Of a stretch of 64,000 nucleotides of DNA, positions 51,665-60,567 are shown in pieces. Position 1 is the first letter of the stretch; each line of letters opens with the position of its first letter. The position numbers and the translations under genes were made by a program. The DNA lies in NCBI GenBank assembly GCA_018823325.1, contig JAHJIJ010000018.1, positions 62,001-126,000 on the forward strand, given 5' to 3'. The notes under the pieces were generated by a model, which was not told where the DNA came from, ran no database searches, and saw only the letters and a list, made by a program, of their open reading frames with translations. This stretch comes from Alphaproteobacteria bacterium. GTDB taxonomy: Bacteria; Pseudomonadota; Alphaproteobacteria; Sphingomonadales; Sphingomonadaceae.

Positions 51665-53470
51665 ATGACAGACCTTGCCCACATTCGGAACTTCTCGATC
51701 ATCGCGCATATCGACCATGGCAAGTCGACGCTGGCCGACCGGCTCATCCAGCGCTGCGGCGGCCTGACCGAGCGCGAGATGACTGCTCAAGTCCTTGATA
51801 ATATGGACATTGAAAAAGAGCGCGGCATCACCATCAAGGCGCAGACCGTGCGGCTGGACTACAAGGCGGCCGACGGCGAGACCTATGAGCTCAATCTCAT
51901 GGACACGCCGGGCCATGTCGACTTCGCTTATGAAGTCTCGCGCAGCCTCGCCGCCTGCGAAGGCGCGCTGCTGGTGGTGGACGCCGCGCAGGGCGTGGAA
52001 GCGCAGACGCTGGCCAACGTCTACCAGAGCATCGAGCATGACCATGAGATCGTGCCGGTGCTCAACAAGATCGACCTGCCCGCTGCCGAGCCGGAAAAGG
52101 TGCGCGCGGAAATCGAGGAAGTGATCGGCCTGGATGCCAGCGAAGCGGTGCTCGCCAGCGCCAAGAGCGGCATCGGCATCGACGATATTCTCGAAGCCAT
52201 TGTGAAGAAGATTCCCCCACCCAAGGGCGACCGCAATGCGCCGCTGGAAGCGATGCTGGTCGACTCATGGTATGACCCGTATCTTGGCGTCGTCATTCTG
52301 GTGCGCGTGATGAACGGCGTCATCAAGAAGGGCCAGAACATCAAGTTCATGATCGGCGGCACCGAGCATCTGGTGGACCGGGTGGGCTGCATGCGCCCCA
52401 AGATTGAGCAGCTGCCGGAGATCGCGGCCGGCGAGATCGGCTTTATCACCGCGCAGATCAAGGACATCACCGAGACGCGGGTGGGCGACACCATCACCAC
52501 CGTGAAGAACGGCGCGGCCAAGCCCCTGCCCGGCTTCAAGGAAGTGCAGCCGGTGGTGTTCTGCGGCCTCTTCCCGGTCGATGCCAACGACTTCGAGAAG
52601 CTGCGCGACAGCATCTCCAAACTGCGCCTGAACGACGCCTCGTTCAGCTTCGAGATGGAGACGAGCGCGGCGCTGGGCTTCGGCTTCCGCTGCGGGTTCC
52701 TGGGGCTGCTGCATCTGGAGATCATCCAGGAGCGGCTGACGCGGGAATATGATCTCGACCTCATCACCACCGCGCCCTCGGTGGTGTATGACATGCACAT
52801 GCGCGACGGGACCGTGAAGCATCTGCACAACCCCGCCGACATGCCCGACCCCAATCATATCGAGATGATCGAGGAGCCGTGGATCGAGGCAGTGATCTAT
52901 TGCCCGGACGAGTATCTCGGCTCAATCCTCAAGCTCTGCCAGGACCGCCGCGGCATCCAGAAGAACCTGACCTATGTCGGCGGGCGCGCGCAGGTAACTT
53001 ACGAGCTGCCGCTCAACGAGGTGGTGTTCGACTTCTACGATCGCCTGAAGTCGATCTCGCGCGGCTATGCGAGCTTCGATTATCACCAGATCGGCACGCG
53101 CGAGGGCGACCTCGTGAAGATGAGCATCCTCGTCAACAACGAGCCGGTCGACGCGCTCAGCATGATCGTCCACCGCAGCGCCGCCGAGGCGCGCGGGCGG
53201 CACATGTGCGAGCGGCTGAAGGACCTGATCCCCCGCCACCTCTTCAAGATCCCCATCCAGGCGGCCATCGGCGGCAAGGTGATCGCGCGCGAAACCATCG
53301 CCGCGATGCGCAAGGACGTGACCGCCAAATGCTATGGCGGCGACATCACTCGCAAGAAGAAGCTGCTGGAGAAGCAGAAAGAGGGCAAGAAGCGGATGCG
53401 CGAATATGGTAGCGTGCAAATCCCGCAGGAGGCCTTCATCGCCGCACTGCGCATGGGGGACGAGAATTGA
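51665..53470 (+). CDS. lepA: Elongation factor 4 (LepA)
   Basis: Ribosome-bound GTPase that back-translocates or remodels stalled ribosomes. The 601-aa product begins [23 protein letters not shown] with the P-loop, shows [18 protein letters not shown] and LNKIDLP, and ends with the LepA-specific C-terminal domain ([19 protein letters not shown]). ATG at 51665 is chosen over a longer non-homologous leader. Its stop overlaps the phnA start as TGATG. Confidence 0.97.
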   Translation: MTDLAHIRNFSIIAHIDHGKSTLADRLIQRCGGLTEREMTAQVLDNMDIEKERGITIKAQTVRLDYKAADGETYELNLMDTPGHVDFAYEVSRSLAACEGALLVVDAAQGVEAQTLANVYQSIEHDHEIVPVLNKIDLPAAEPEKVRAEIEEVIGLDASEAVLASAKSGIGIDDILEAIVKKIPPPKGDRNAPLEAMLVDSWYDPYLGVVILVRVMNGVIKKGQNIKFMIGGTEHLVDRVGCMRPKIEQLPEIAAGEIGFITAQIKDITETRVGDTITTVKNGAAKPLPGFKEVQPVVFCGLFPVDANDFEKLRDSISKLRLNDASFSFEMETSAALGFGFRCGFLGLLHLEIIQERLTREYDLDLITTAPSVVYDMHMRDGTVKHLHNPADMPDPNHIEMIEEPWIEAVIYCPDEYLGSILKLCQDRRGIQKNLTYVGGRAQVTYELPLNEVVFDFYDRLKSISRGYASFDYHQIGTREGDLVKMSILVNNEPVDALSMIVHRSAAEARGRHMCERLKDLIPRHLFKIPIQAAIGGKVIARETIAAMRKDVTAKCYGGDITRKKKLLEKQKEGKKRMREYGSVQIPQEAFIAALRMGDEN

Positions 53471-53784
53471 TGACTGCTGGCGACGGGGGCGAAGACTATG
53501 TTTTCGATGAGGCCAGCGGCGAATGGATGCCGGCCTCTGAGCTGGCGGCCAAGCAGGGTGCGGCGGACGCGGTGGAAGTGCGCGATGCGGTTGGCAATCT
53601 GCTGGCCGATGGCGATCAGGTGACGCTCATCAAGGACCTGACGGTGAAGGGCGCGGGGCAGACGCTCAAGCGCGGGACGCTCATCAAGTCGATCCGCCTG
53701 ACCGGCGACAGCCAGGAAATCGACTGCCGGTTCGACGGGATCAAGGGGCTGGTGCTGCGCGCCGAGTTCGTGAAGAAGCGTTGA
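53470..53784 (+). CDS. PhnA/YjdM-type zinc-ribbon-lacking domain protein
   Basis: Small 104-aa protein whose C-terminal half matches the PhnA (YjdM) domain: VEVRDAVGNLLADGDQVTLIKDLTVKGAGQTLKRGT and KSIRLTGDSQEIDCRFDGIKGLVLRAEFVKK. The N-terminal zinc ribbon of E. coli YjdM is missing; instead there is a short WMPASELAAK segment. PhnA-domain proteins are not phosphonatases; their role is unclear. ATG at 53470 overlaps the lepA stop; a TTG one codon earlier is in frame. Confidence 0.8.
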   Translation: MTAGDGGEDYVFDEASGEWMPASELAAKQGAADAVEVRDAVGNLLADGDQVTLIKDLTVKGAGQTLKRGTLIKSIRLTGDSQEIDCRFDGIKGLVLRAEFVKKR

Positions 53785-53823
53785 GCCGCGCAGGCCGCGG
53801 CGCCATGAAAGGAGCCGGAACTG

Positions 53824-54018
53824 ATGGCCAAGGGTGATGCAAGCGGACGCTTCGAGCGCCATCGCCAGCCGTGGACATCAGCGGAAATCGACAAGCTGCA
53901 TACGCTGGCGAAGAAGGGCATGCCGCTCAAATCCATTGCCAAGGCGCTGACCCGCAGCGAGGAATCCGTGAAAGACCGCGCGAAATCGGACGGGCTGACG
54001 ATTGCGAAGTTGCGGTAA
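53824..54018 (+). CDS. Small basic helical (SANT/HTH-like) protein
   Basis: 64 aa, start MAKGDASGRFERHRQPWTSAEIDKL, then LAKKGMPLKSIAKALTRSEESVKDRAKSDGL. The pattern of a Trp-led helix, a Gly-turn and a helix with SEESVKDRA resembles a SANT/Myb-type or simple helix-turn-helix DNA-binding unit. The gene has AAAGGAG 9 bases upstream of ATG. It follows phnA by 39 bases and may share its transcript. No target known. Confidence 0.65.
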   Translation: MAKGDASGRFERHRQPWTSAEIDKLHTLAKKGMPLKSIAKALTRSEESVKDRAKSDGLTIAKLR

Positions 54019-54104
54019 GGCGAAGGCTCTATGCTTCCCCCGCTCATCCTGCCAGAATCTTCCATCGCAGCGATGCTGCCGATGGCTGAAGGATAGCACA
54101 CGGT

Positions 54105-54911
54105 ATGGCCAAGGGGGTTTTCCTGCACCGAGCAGATTCGATCTACGATGACCAGCCCGAACGCCAATATCAGTTTCCTGACATTTACCTTGGTCGCGCC
54201 AGCCAATGCATCGGCGACTGGATTGTCTATCTAGAACCTTCGAAGGCGGGCAAACGAGGCTATCATGCGATGGCCAGGCTGGAAAAAATTGTTCCTGATC
54301 CGACCAAAGCTAAGCACTATTTGGCGCTCATTGAACCTGGAAGCTATCTTGAATTCGAGAGTTATGTCCCTTTTTCCGGGGTGGAAGGTTACCCTGAAAA
54401 CAGCGTTCTCAACGAGCACGGTCGCGTATCCGGCCGCGCTCAAGCGGCGGTACGAACGATTCCAGAAGCGGATTTCAATCGCATAATTGATCGCGGATTC
54501 GAAGATGAGGCTGAGATTTTACCCCGGCTCCCGGAGGCTGAGCCATTTCGCCATCAGTGGCTTCAGGAAGAGCGAACCCCCTACCGCTTTGAAGTTGAAA
54601 GAGACCGCATTTCTCAACTCACAAACAGACCGAAACGCGACCGAATTTTCCGCGCGAAAGTTCTCGCCGCCTACGACAGTCGCTGTGCACTGACAGGGCT
54701 AAAATTTATCAATGGTGGAGGGCGAGCAGAAGTTGAAGCTGCCCATATAGTGCCTGTGGAGAGCAACGGGCCCGACCGCGTTGCAAACGGATTGGCGCTT
54801 TGCGGTACAGTTCACTGGATGTTTGATCGGGGGCTTATCTCCTTAACGAACGATCTAGACATCCTCGTTTCAAGGCAAGTAAACGACGCGGAACGAATTA
54901 CCGAATGTTGA
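54105..54911 (+). CDS. HNH endonuclease, C-terminally frameshifted
   Basis: 268-aa ORF with an N-terminal DNA-binding-like domain (FLHRADSIYDDQPERQYQFP, GDWIVYLEPSKAGKRGY) and an HNH nuclease domain: CALTGL, VEAAHIVPV, GPDRVANGLAL, HWMFDRGL. In this family the protein continues past this point into a tail with GKANLP and PHPxFLxWHRE. That tail is present right downstream in another frame (54905-55006), so the ORF appears to end early by a -1/+2 frameshift. Catalytic residues are complete; the missing tail may or may not abolish activity. A/T-richer than its surroundings; no methylase nearby. Confidence 0.8.
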   Translation: MAKGVFLHRADSIYDDQPERQYQFPDIYLGRASQCIGDWIVYLEPSKAGKRGYHAMARLEKIVPDPTKAKHYLALIEPGSYLEFESYVPFSGVEGYPENSVLNEHGRVSGRAQAAVRTIPEADFNRIIDRGFEDEAEILPRLPEAEPFRHQWLQEERTPYRFEVERDRISQLTNRPKRDRIFRAKVLAAYDSRCALTGLKFINGGGRAEVEAAHIVPVESNGPDRVANGLALCGTVHWMFDRGLISLTNDLDILVSRQVNDAERITEC

Positions 54912-55006
54912 ATAGCTCTGGAAAAGCGAATCTCCCCGTTCCGAACGAGTTAAAGCCCCATCCAAGGTTTCTTCAGTGGCATCGAGAACATTGCTATAAG
55001 CAATAG
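54905..55006 (+). pseudogene. Out-of-frame C-terminal tail of the HNH gene
   Basis: Frame offset by two bases from the main ORF. Translated from the ATG at 54905 it reads as 33 residues with LNSSGKANLPVPNEL and HPRFLQWHREHC, ending at a TAG at 55006. This closely resembles the expected conserved tail of the HNH protein that stops at 54911 in the other frame, so a one-base change (or sequencing error) near 54895-54907 separated it. No slippery site of the classical kind was seen. Confidence 0.6.
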
Positions 55007-55136
55007 ACCCGTTGCTCGGCAGGTTAGCCGCAGCATCATATGCCCAATCTGTTTTGTCGCCGATCCCAACCGCCATGCTTTGGGAGTAGCTCCGTCGAGG
55101 AGACAGACGCACTTCCGCTTCCCTCTGACTGCTCCT

Positions 55137-55262
55137 GCTAACCGAAGTTAGCTTCCGGCAACCACGGCTTGCGCCGTGCGTCTCGTCTGCGCCAGCGCCT
55201 TGCGAGATGGACTGGCCAATCGCTGCAGGGGCACGTGACGGACGCAAGCCGGCGCGTGCCCC
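55137..55262 (+). other. Structured 5' region upstream of the 103-aa gene
   Basis: The interval 55007-55294 has no convincing gene. It holds three tidy hairpins in sequence: GCTAAC-CGAA-GTTAGC (55137-55152), CACGGC-TTGC-GCCGTG (55163-55178) and an outer stem GGGGCACG/CGTGCCCC (55228-55235 with 55255-55262) with more pairing inside. It could be a structured leader of the next gene or a small RNA; no promoter was located. Confidence 0.3.
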
Positions 55263-55294
55263 CATTGCATCGGGACCCGACGGAGAACATTGCC

Positions 55295-55606
55295 ATGCCT
55301 GTTGCCCATACACCCCTGCTCGAACGCATTGCCCGTGTGCTGGCCGGATTGCGGCTCAGCGACAATGGCGAGGGGGTGGAGGCCAGCGCCAGCCAGTCCG
55401 TGGAACTGGAATGGGAAGACCGCATCGAGGATGCCCGCGCGGTGCTGCGCACGATGCGGGAGCCGGATGCGGCCATGGCGGAGGCCGGCGACGAAGCCGT
55501 GTGGGACGCGATGATCGCGGCAGCGCTCGGCGGCGCGGATGGCGGCACCCCGTCAGACGAGGGCAATCCACTCGCTCCGCCGGTGAATTTGCACGCGGGG
55601 AGTTGA
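55295..55606 (+). CDS. Hypothetical acidic protein
   Basis: 103 aa, start MPVAHTPLLERIARVLAGLRLS. Rich in Glu, Asp and Ala, predicted mostly helical in the first 80 residues, then a Gly/Pro-rich flexible tail (GGADGGTPSDEG). No signal peptide, membrane helix or recognised motif. ATG at 55295 has GGAG about 11 bases upstream. A longer open frame from 55169 has no ribosome site. Confidence that this is coding rests mainly on composition and start context. Confidence 0.5.
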   Translation: MPVAHTPLLERIARVLAGLRLSDNGEGVEASASQSVELEWEDRIEDARAVLRTMREPDAAMAEAGDEAVWDAMIAAALGGADGGTPSDEGNPLAPPVNLHAGS

Positions 55607-55703
55607 GGCTCCTTCGATCGCGGGACAACGGCAACGTCGCGCGCGGGCAGTGCACGATTATCTGCGCCGCATCGTCCCCGGCTTTTGCCGAAGCGCGGAA
55701 CCC

Positions 55704-55892
55704 CTAGCCGTCCGGCAACTGATTGGTGCGATTGAGGCGATCGACCACTTCGTCGAGCGGCTCGACGACGGTGACGCTGCGGCCCTCGCCGAAGCGAATG
55801 CGCGTCCCCTCCTCCACATTGGAAATGAAGGAAATCTGCGTGGCGTTGACGGCGACGGGCGCCCGGTCCGGACTGGTGAACTTGACGAACAT
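55704..55892 (-). CDS. Small protein with FlbD-like pattern
   Basis: 62 aa from ATG 55892 (MFVKFTSPDRAPVAVNATQI); a GTG two codons upstream is alternative. AGGAG lies 9-10 bases before the ATG. The pattern of APVAVNATQISFI, then a beta strand EGTRIRFGEG and VEPLDEVVDRLNR is reminiscent of the FlbD/SwrD small protein family associated with flagella in some bacteria. No flagellar gene is nearby, so functional transfer is not justified. Confidence 0.6.
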   Translation of the reverse strand: MFVKFTSPDRAPVAVNATQISFISNVEEGTRIRFGEGRSVTVVEPLDEVVDRLNRTNQLPDG

Positions 55893-56067
55893 GGGCACGC
55901 TCTCCTGCTTATGGTTGGAGGGAGCCTAAGCACTTTGTGGCGCGTCGGGAATGCTCTCTTTTCGACCTATGCATTTTTATGTCGCGCTGACATTTGGCCG
56001 GGCGAATTGGGCCTGCATATCCGCACCTTCAGCGAGGGCGCGGGCCTGACTCGCAACACCGCCGTCT

Positions 56068-56772
56068 TCAAATCGGGCGCGTACAGCGGGGCAATGGGCG
56101 AGCGTCCACGGATTGCGCAGATGCGTCCGATCCGGTGGCGCTATCCTCGCCCTCCGCTTCTACTGCTGGACCCGCTTCGTTTTCCTGTGCTTCGCGCGCA
56201 AGACGCGCAGCCTCCTTGCGCTTGTCGTGGCGCTCGATGGCCTCGATCCTGCGCAGGATCGACATGCGCACCTCGTCCAGATCGGGCGCCTCTTCTTCCT
56301 CGCGCCTCCATTTCAGACGCTCGTGGAATTGGATGGCTGCCTGCGACGCACTTGCCGGGAAGCGATCGACGGCTCGGTTGCGGAGCAGGAACATGATGAG
56401 CCGGTCATTGAAGACGCGGCGTGTGCCGATCAGCTTGCCATAGCTGTAGACCGGAACTTCCTGACCATGGATGGCGCGCTCCATCGCGATGTCTTCAAGC
56501 TGACGGATGCCGTGATCCAGCGCAGCCTGCCAGGCGGCGGCGAATTGCTCGGCACCCCGCGCGCGCCGGAGGGCATATGCGTTTTCACTTGCCATGCCCA
56601 CGCGGGCCACAGCGTGGCGGACAGAGCCGGTGTCGGCCAGCGCCTCGATGAAGGCGCGCTGCCGTTCGGGCGTCCAGCCATCATGCCGATACCGGCGCGG
56701 AACTGGCCTGAATGCGGGGACAAGGGCGGGAGCGAGGCGACGAGATTTCTGCATAACCGCATAAATAACCAT
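56068..56772 (-). CDS. HTH protein resembling phage terminase small subunit
   Basis: 234 aa, highly basic at the N-terminus. The segment DGWTPERQRAFIEALADTGSVRHAVARVG, followed by MASENAYALRRARGAEQFAAAWQ, forms a helix-turn-helix of the type seen in small terminase subunits and sphingomonad chromosomal homologs. PVYSYGKLIGTRRVFNDRLIMFLLRN follows, then an acidic Ala/Glu-rich C-terminal third. ATG choices are 56772 (within an inverted repeat) and 56754. No other phage genes are present, so it may be a domesticated regulator. Confidence 0.6.
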   Translation of the reverse strand: MVIYAVMQKSRRLAPALVPAFRPVPRRYRHDGWTPERQRAFIEALADTGSVRHAVARVGMASENAYALRRARGAEQFAAAWQAALDHGIRQLEDIAMERAIHGQEVPVYSYGKLIGTRRVFNDRLIMFLLRNRAVDRFPASASQAAIQFHERLKWRREEEEAPDLDEVRMSILRRIEAIERHDKRKEAARLAREAQENEAGPAVEAEGEDSATGSDASAQSVDARPLPRCTRPI

Positions 56773-56781
56773 ATAGGTTAT
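56753..56781 (-). promoter_or_regulatory. Operator-like repeats at the start of the HTH gene
   Basis: ATAACC occurs at 56753-56758 and 56765-56770, and its complement GGTTAT at 56776-56781. The latter two form a perfect 6-bp inverted repeat with a 5-base spacer; all three copies lie within 29 bases over the first codons of the HTH gene. This arrangement suggests autoregulation by the HTH product, which is inference. Confidence 0.4.
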
Positions 56782-56819
56782 CTGTAGGACAGAGTTTTCT
56801 CGTTTTTGGCTTTGAAAGA

Positions 56820-57023
56820 CTATCGGCCTTCAAGCGTATTGCTGATGCCGAAGAACAAATCCGACAGATTGATGCCGAGCGAAAGGAACGCAATGATACA
56901 CGCCAGCGAAATGAGCGCGGCGATGAGCCCATATTCGATGGCGGTCGCGCCGCGCTGATCTGCGGCCAGGCCGATCCGGGTTACGATCATTCGGAAACTG
57001 GTGAGAAATTCGCAGATATGCAT
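56820..57023 (-). CDS. Flp-family type IVb pilin
   Basis: Small pilin subunit, 67 aa. The prepilin cleavage region is QRGATAIEYGLIAALIS, with the conserved glutamate five residues after the glycine, followed by a hydrophobic helix (LACIIAFLSLGINLSDLFFG). ATG at 57023 has AGGGAG seven bases upstream; a shorter form starts at 56990. Normally encoded with the tad/cpa secretion genes, which are absent in this window. A second, shorter Flp-like gene lies just upstream. Confidence 0.85.
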   Translation of the reverse strand: MHICEFLTSFRMIVTRIGLAADQRGATAIEYGLIAALISLACIIAFLSLGINLSDLFFGISNTLEGR

Positions 57024-57113
57024 GCGCCGTCTCCCTCGTTGCCGGGGGATCCTCGCTGCAAATCATGGAGAGGCGGTAAACGCCAGAAAAAGACGCGCTG
57101 TGCGGAAGGCGGA

Positions 57114-57230
57114 TCAGCCGAAGCTGACGGAAACCACGGCGATAATCGCCGCAATAGCGATGAGGCTGGCAACCAGCCCGATTTCAATTGCCTTTGCTCC
57201 GCGTTCGGTGCGGAGGATCCGCATAATCAT
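57114..57230 (-). CDS. 38-aa Flp-like pilin
   Basis: Reads MIMRILRTERGAKAIEIGLV then ASLIAIAAIIAVVSVSFG. It keeps the Flp features: RGAKAIEIG with glutamate at +5 after the cleavage glycine and a fully hydrophobic helix, but lacks the usual C-terminal extension. ATG at 57230 has GGAGG (GGAGGAAGAC) 6-10 bases upstream, an excellent ribosome site. Stop TGA at 57114. It lies 90 bases upstream of the larger Flp gene on the same strand and could be a minor pilin or a decayed copy. Confidence 0.7.
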   Translation of the reverse strand: MIMRILRTERGAKAIEIGLVASLIAIAAIIAVVSVSFG

Positions 57231-57441
57231 GTCTTCCTCCAGTTGTCGCCCTTATGCCACGGCTTGGCTTTACAGGCGCTTAACGTCAGGGACCTTTTTT
57301 GGGCCGTTGACGCACGGCGCAAACAATGGGCTCCCTGCCTTAAAGACGGGTGAGCAGCGAGAAAGTTCCGATCCGGCCCTATTTGACCCGGCCTGACGTT
57401 CCGCCGATTGACGTGCGCGCCAAGTCACGGCAGGAGCAAGC

Positions 57442-58122
57442 ATGGCCGACATGACCGACAACAACCCGTCCGATCCGCTTGCCCAGCCCGCCGCCTTCAA
57501 GCGGCGGGGTCTGCTCTTCGTGCTCTCATCGCCATCCGGCGCGGGCAAATCCACCATCTCGCGCAAATTGCTGGCGCACGATCCGGGGCTGACCATGTCC
57601 GTCTCCGCAACCACGCGGCCGATGCGGCCCGGCGAGGTAGACGGCAAGGATTATCACTTCGTCGATCTCGAGCGGTTCCGCGCCATGGTCTCGGACAACG
57701 AATTCCTGGAATGGGCGCATGTGTTCGACCATCGCTACGGCACGCCGCGCGCGCCAGTGGAGGGCATGCTGGAAGCCGGGCACGATGTGCTGTTCGACAT
57801 CGACTGGCAGGGCGCGCAGCAGCTCCACCAGCTTGCCGGCGGGGATGTGGTGCGCGTGTTCATCCTGCCCCCCTCGATGATCGAGCTGGAAGCGCGGCTG
57901 CGCGGGCGCGGCACTGACAGCAACGAGGTGATCGAGCGGCGCATGGCGCGCGCGCACAGCGAGATCGCGCATTGGGACGGCTATGACTATGTGCTCGTCA
58001 ATGACGATGCCGAGTCCTGCTTTGAAAAAGTGCGCACCATCCTGCAGGCCGAGCGACTGAAGCGCCACCGCCAGACCGGGCTGATCGGCTTTATCCGCAA
58101 GCTCGACCGGGAAGAGATTTAG
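57442..58122 (+). CDS. gmk: Guanylate kinase
   Basis: Phosphorylates GMP to GDP, part of purine and (p)ppGpp metabolism. The 226-aa product has the P-loop SSPSGAGKSTISRKL near residue 30, the GMP-binding SVSATTRPMRPGEVDGKDYHFV and VLFDIDWQGAQQL. ATG at 57442 has AGGAG six bases upstream. Divergent from the pilin genes. Confidence 0.96.
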   Translation: MADMTDNNPSDPLAQPAAFKRRGLLFVLSSPSGAGKSTISRKLLAHDPGLTMSVSATTRPMRPGEVDGKDYHFVDLERFRAMVSDNEFLEWAHVFDHRYGTPRAPVEGMLEAGHDVLFDIDWQGAQQLHQLAGGDVVRVFILPPSMIELEARLRGRGTDSNEVIERRMARAHSEIAHWDGYDYVLVNDDAESCFEKVRTILQAERLKRHRQTGLIGFIRKLDREEI

Positions 58123-58217
58123 GGCTTATCAGGCGCACCACTGCCCGCAAAAATCTTTGCAAGCCAGATGCCCTCCATATCTGTATGGGGAGCGCAGACG
58201 CGAACGAACGGACGCGA

Positions 58218-58273
58218 GTCCGCGCGGACATGAGGCCTGAGATCAGGCCCCGGCGGTGAGACTGTTCCACCGC
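58218..58273 (+). other. Three consecutive palindromes in the helicase leader
   Basis: In the 178-base gap before the RNA helicase gene: a perfect palindrome at 58218-58229 (GTCC-GCGC-GGAC), a hairpin at 58234-58249 (GGCCTG-AGAT-CAGGCC), and GCGGTG/CACCGC with a 9-base loop (58253-58258 with 58268-58273). They form a compact, highly structured stretch ending 27 bases before the start codon. It may be a regulatory 5' leader or a small RNA; no promoter was located. Confidence 0.35.
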
Positions 58274-58300
58274 AACAACCTTATTTGATTAGCGAGATCC

Positions 58301-60100
58301 ATGCCCTTTTCCACACTCCCTCCCCTTCTCGCCACGGCGCTTGCCGAACGCGGCTATGCCGACCCCACGCCGGTGCAGGCGGAAGTCCTCGAAGCGCAGG
58401 CCCATGGCCGCGACCTCATCGTTTCCGCGCAGACCGGATCGGGCAAGACGGTCGCCTTCGGCCTCGCCATCGCCAGCGACCTGCTGGAAGATGGCGAGCG
58501 AATGCAGCCGCCGGGCCTGCCGCAAGCGCTGATCATCGCGCCGACGCGCGAACTGGCGCTGCAGGTCAGCCGCGAGCTGATCTGGCTCTACGGCAAGGCC
58601 GGTGCACGCATCGCCACCTGCGTGGGCGGCATGGATGCGAGCAAGGAACGGCGGGCGCTTTCGCATGGCGCGCAGATCGTGGTCGGTACACCGGGCCGCT
58701 TGCGCGATCATCTGGAGCGCGGTGCTCTCAACCTCTCCACCCTGCGCGCCGTCGTGCTCGACGAGGCCGACGAGATGCTCGACATGGGCTTCCGCGAGGA
58801 TCTGGAGGAGATTCTGGACGCGACGCCACAGGAACGCCGCACGCTGCTGTTCTCCGCGACCATGCCGGCGCCAATCGTGTCGCTGGCGCGGCGCTATCAG
58901 CGCGATGCCCTGCGCATCTCGACGGTGACGCAGGAGCGCGGCCATGGCGACATCAGCTATCAGGCGATGGCCGTGGCGCCGGCCGACATCGAACATGCCG
59001 TGGTGAACCTGCTGCGCTTCCACGAGGCCGAGACGGCAATGCTGTTCTGCGCCACGCGGGATAATGTGCGGCATCTGCATGCGGGCCTTGTCGAGCGCGG
59101 TTTCGCGGTCGTCGCGCTCTCTGGCGAGCACAGCCAGAATGAGCGCAATCAGGCACTGCAATCGCTGCGGGACCGGCGCGCGCGCGTGTGCGTGGCGACC
59201 GACGTCGCCGCGCGCGGCATCGATCTGCCGACGCTCAGCCTCGTCGTCCATGTCGAGATTCCGCGCGATGCCGAGACGCTGCAGCACCGCTCCGGGCGCA
59301 CCGGGCGCGCGGGCAAGAAGGGCACGGCTGTGCTCATCGTGCCCTATCCGCGCCGCAAGCGCGTGGAATCGATGCTGCGTGGCGCGCGCATTCAGGCCGA
59401 GTGGATCAATCCGCCCTCCGCCGACGACATTCGCCGCGCCGACACGCAGCGCCTTGTCGATACGCTGCTCGCCCCGGTTGAACTGAGCGAGCAGGACCAT
59501 GAGCTGGGCCGCAAGCTGCTCGCCGAGCGCAGCGCAGAAGACGTCGCCGCCATGCTCGCGCATGCCTATCGCGCGCGGCTGCCCGAGCCCGAGGAACTGC
59601 TGGGCAGCGATGCCCCGACAGAGCCGCGCGGGCCACGCCCCGGCTTCGAGCAGAGCGCCTGGTTCCGCCTGAATGTGGGCCGCAACCAGAATGCCGATCC
59701 GCGCTGGATCCTGCCGCTGCTCTGCCGCCGCGGCCACATCAGCCGCACGGAGATCGGCGCGATCCGCATTGCCGCGCAGGAGACGATGTTCGAGGTGGCC
59801 GGCGGTGTTGCTGCGCGCTTCCTGGATGCGGTGCGGCGCACGGCGACCGAGGATGACGAAGTCGATATTCAGCCGACCGACGGCAAGCCGCGCGAAGAGG
59901 CCCGCCGCAACCGGCGCGACAACACGCGCCCGGTCCACGCGCCCAAGCCCTATCGCGCACCAGCGGGGCGCGCGCCGCATGCCGGTCGCACCGATCAGGC
60001 CCAGCCTGGCCCGCATGGCGCCGGCAAGAAGAAGGGCCCGAACAAGTGGAAGGGCGGCGCCAAGACCTTCGCGAACAAGAAGCCCGGCAAGGATAGATGA
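58301..60100 (+). CDS. DEAD-box RNA helicase with DbpA-type RNA-binding domain
   Basis: ATP-dependent RNA helicase of the CsdA/DbpA type. The 599-aa product has all core motifs: [47 protein letters not shown] and HRSGRTGR. Residues about 440-520 form a DbpA RNA-binding domain ([30 protein letters not shown]), and the C-terminus is Arg/Pro/Lys-rich. DbpA domains direct helicases to 23S rRNA in ribosome assembly. The long structured leader upstream suggests regulation. It overlaps the next gene by ATGA. Confidence 0.93.
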   Translation: MPFSTLPPLLATALAERGYADPTPVQAEVLEAQAHGRDLIVSAQTGSGKTVAFGLAIASDLLEDGERMQPPGLPQALIIAPTRELALQVSRELIWLYGKAGARIATCVGGMDASKERRALSHGAQIVVGTPGRLRDHLERGALNLSTLRAVVLDEADEMLDMGFREDLEEILDATPQERRTLLFSATMPAPIVSLARRYQRDALRISTVTQERGHGDISYQAMAVAPADIEHAVVNLLRFHEAETAMLFCATRDNVRHLHAGLVERGFAVVALSGEHSQNERNQALQSLRDRRARVCVATDVAARGIDLPTLSLVVHVEIPRDAETLQHRSGRTGRAGKKGTAVLIVPYPRRKRVESMLRGARIQAEWINPPSADDIRRADTQRLVDTLLAPVELSEQDHELGRKLLAERSAEDVAAMLAHAYRARLPEPEELLGSDAPTEPRGPRPGFEQSAWFRLNVGRNQNADPRWILPLLCRRGHISRTEIGAIRIAAQETMFEVAGGVAARFLDAVRRTATEDDEVDIQPTDGKPREEARRNRRDNTRPVHAPKPYRAPAGRAPHAGRTDQAQPGPHGAGKKKGPNKWKGGAKTFANKKPGKDR

Positions 60101-60558
60101 TCGCGATCCTCGTCGATGCCGACGCCTGCCCGGTGAAGGAGGAAATCTACCGGGTCGCGTTTCGGCATGAGGTGACCGTCAAGATCGTCAGCAACCAGCG
60201 CATCCGCATTCCCGAGCATCCACTGGTGGAGCGTATGGTGGTTTCCGACGCCTTCGACGCCGCCGACGACTGGATCGCGGAGCAAGCCGGGCCGGCGACG
60301 ATCTGTATCACGGCGGACATATTGCTGGCCGACCGCTGCCTGAAGGCCGGCGCAAGCGTCATTGCGCCGACGGGCAAACCGTTCACCACCGCCTCCATCG
60401 GCAGCGCGATCGCGACCCGCGCGATCATGGCCGATCTGCGCGCGGGCGGCGACATTATCGGCGGCCCCGCGCCGTTCAGCAAGAGCGACCGCTCACGCTT
60501 CCTCTCGGCGCTGGATGAAACGATCGTGCGGCTGAAGCGGCAGCAGCCGGGCGGATAA
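60097..60558 (+). CDS. UPF0178 (YaiI/YqxD) family protein
   Basis: 153-aa protein of the widespread UPF0178 family, a PIN-like fold without established function. Signature: [21 protein letters not shown] at the N-terminus, [30 protein letters not shown], and NRxxxxDLR-like [29 protein letters not shown]. It overlaps the helicase gene (ATGA) and is probably co-transcribed. Confidence 0.9.
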   Translation: MIAILVDADACPVKEEIYRVAFRHEVTVKIVSNQRIRIPEHPLVERMVVSDAFDAADDWIAEQAGPATICITADILLADRCLKAGASVIAPTGKPFTTASIGSAIATRAIMADLRAGGDIIGGPAPFSKSDRSRFLSALDETIVRLKRQQPGG

Positions 60559-60567
60559 AGTGGAGCC

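Noticed and set aside
55000..55300. Possible two-piece tmRNA
   Set aside because: No tag-peptide reading frame with the expected ending and no tRNA-like acceptor ending in CCA was found.
54870..55313. 147-aa minus-strand open frame
   Set aside because: Covers the HNH tail on the opposite strand; the tail's family resemblance is stronger evidence.
58289..60016. 575-aa minus-strand open frame
   Set aside because: Antisense to the DEAD-box helicase; no recognisable protein features.
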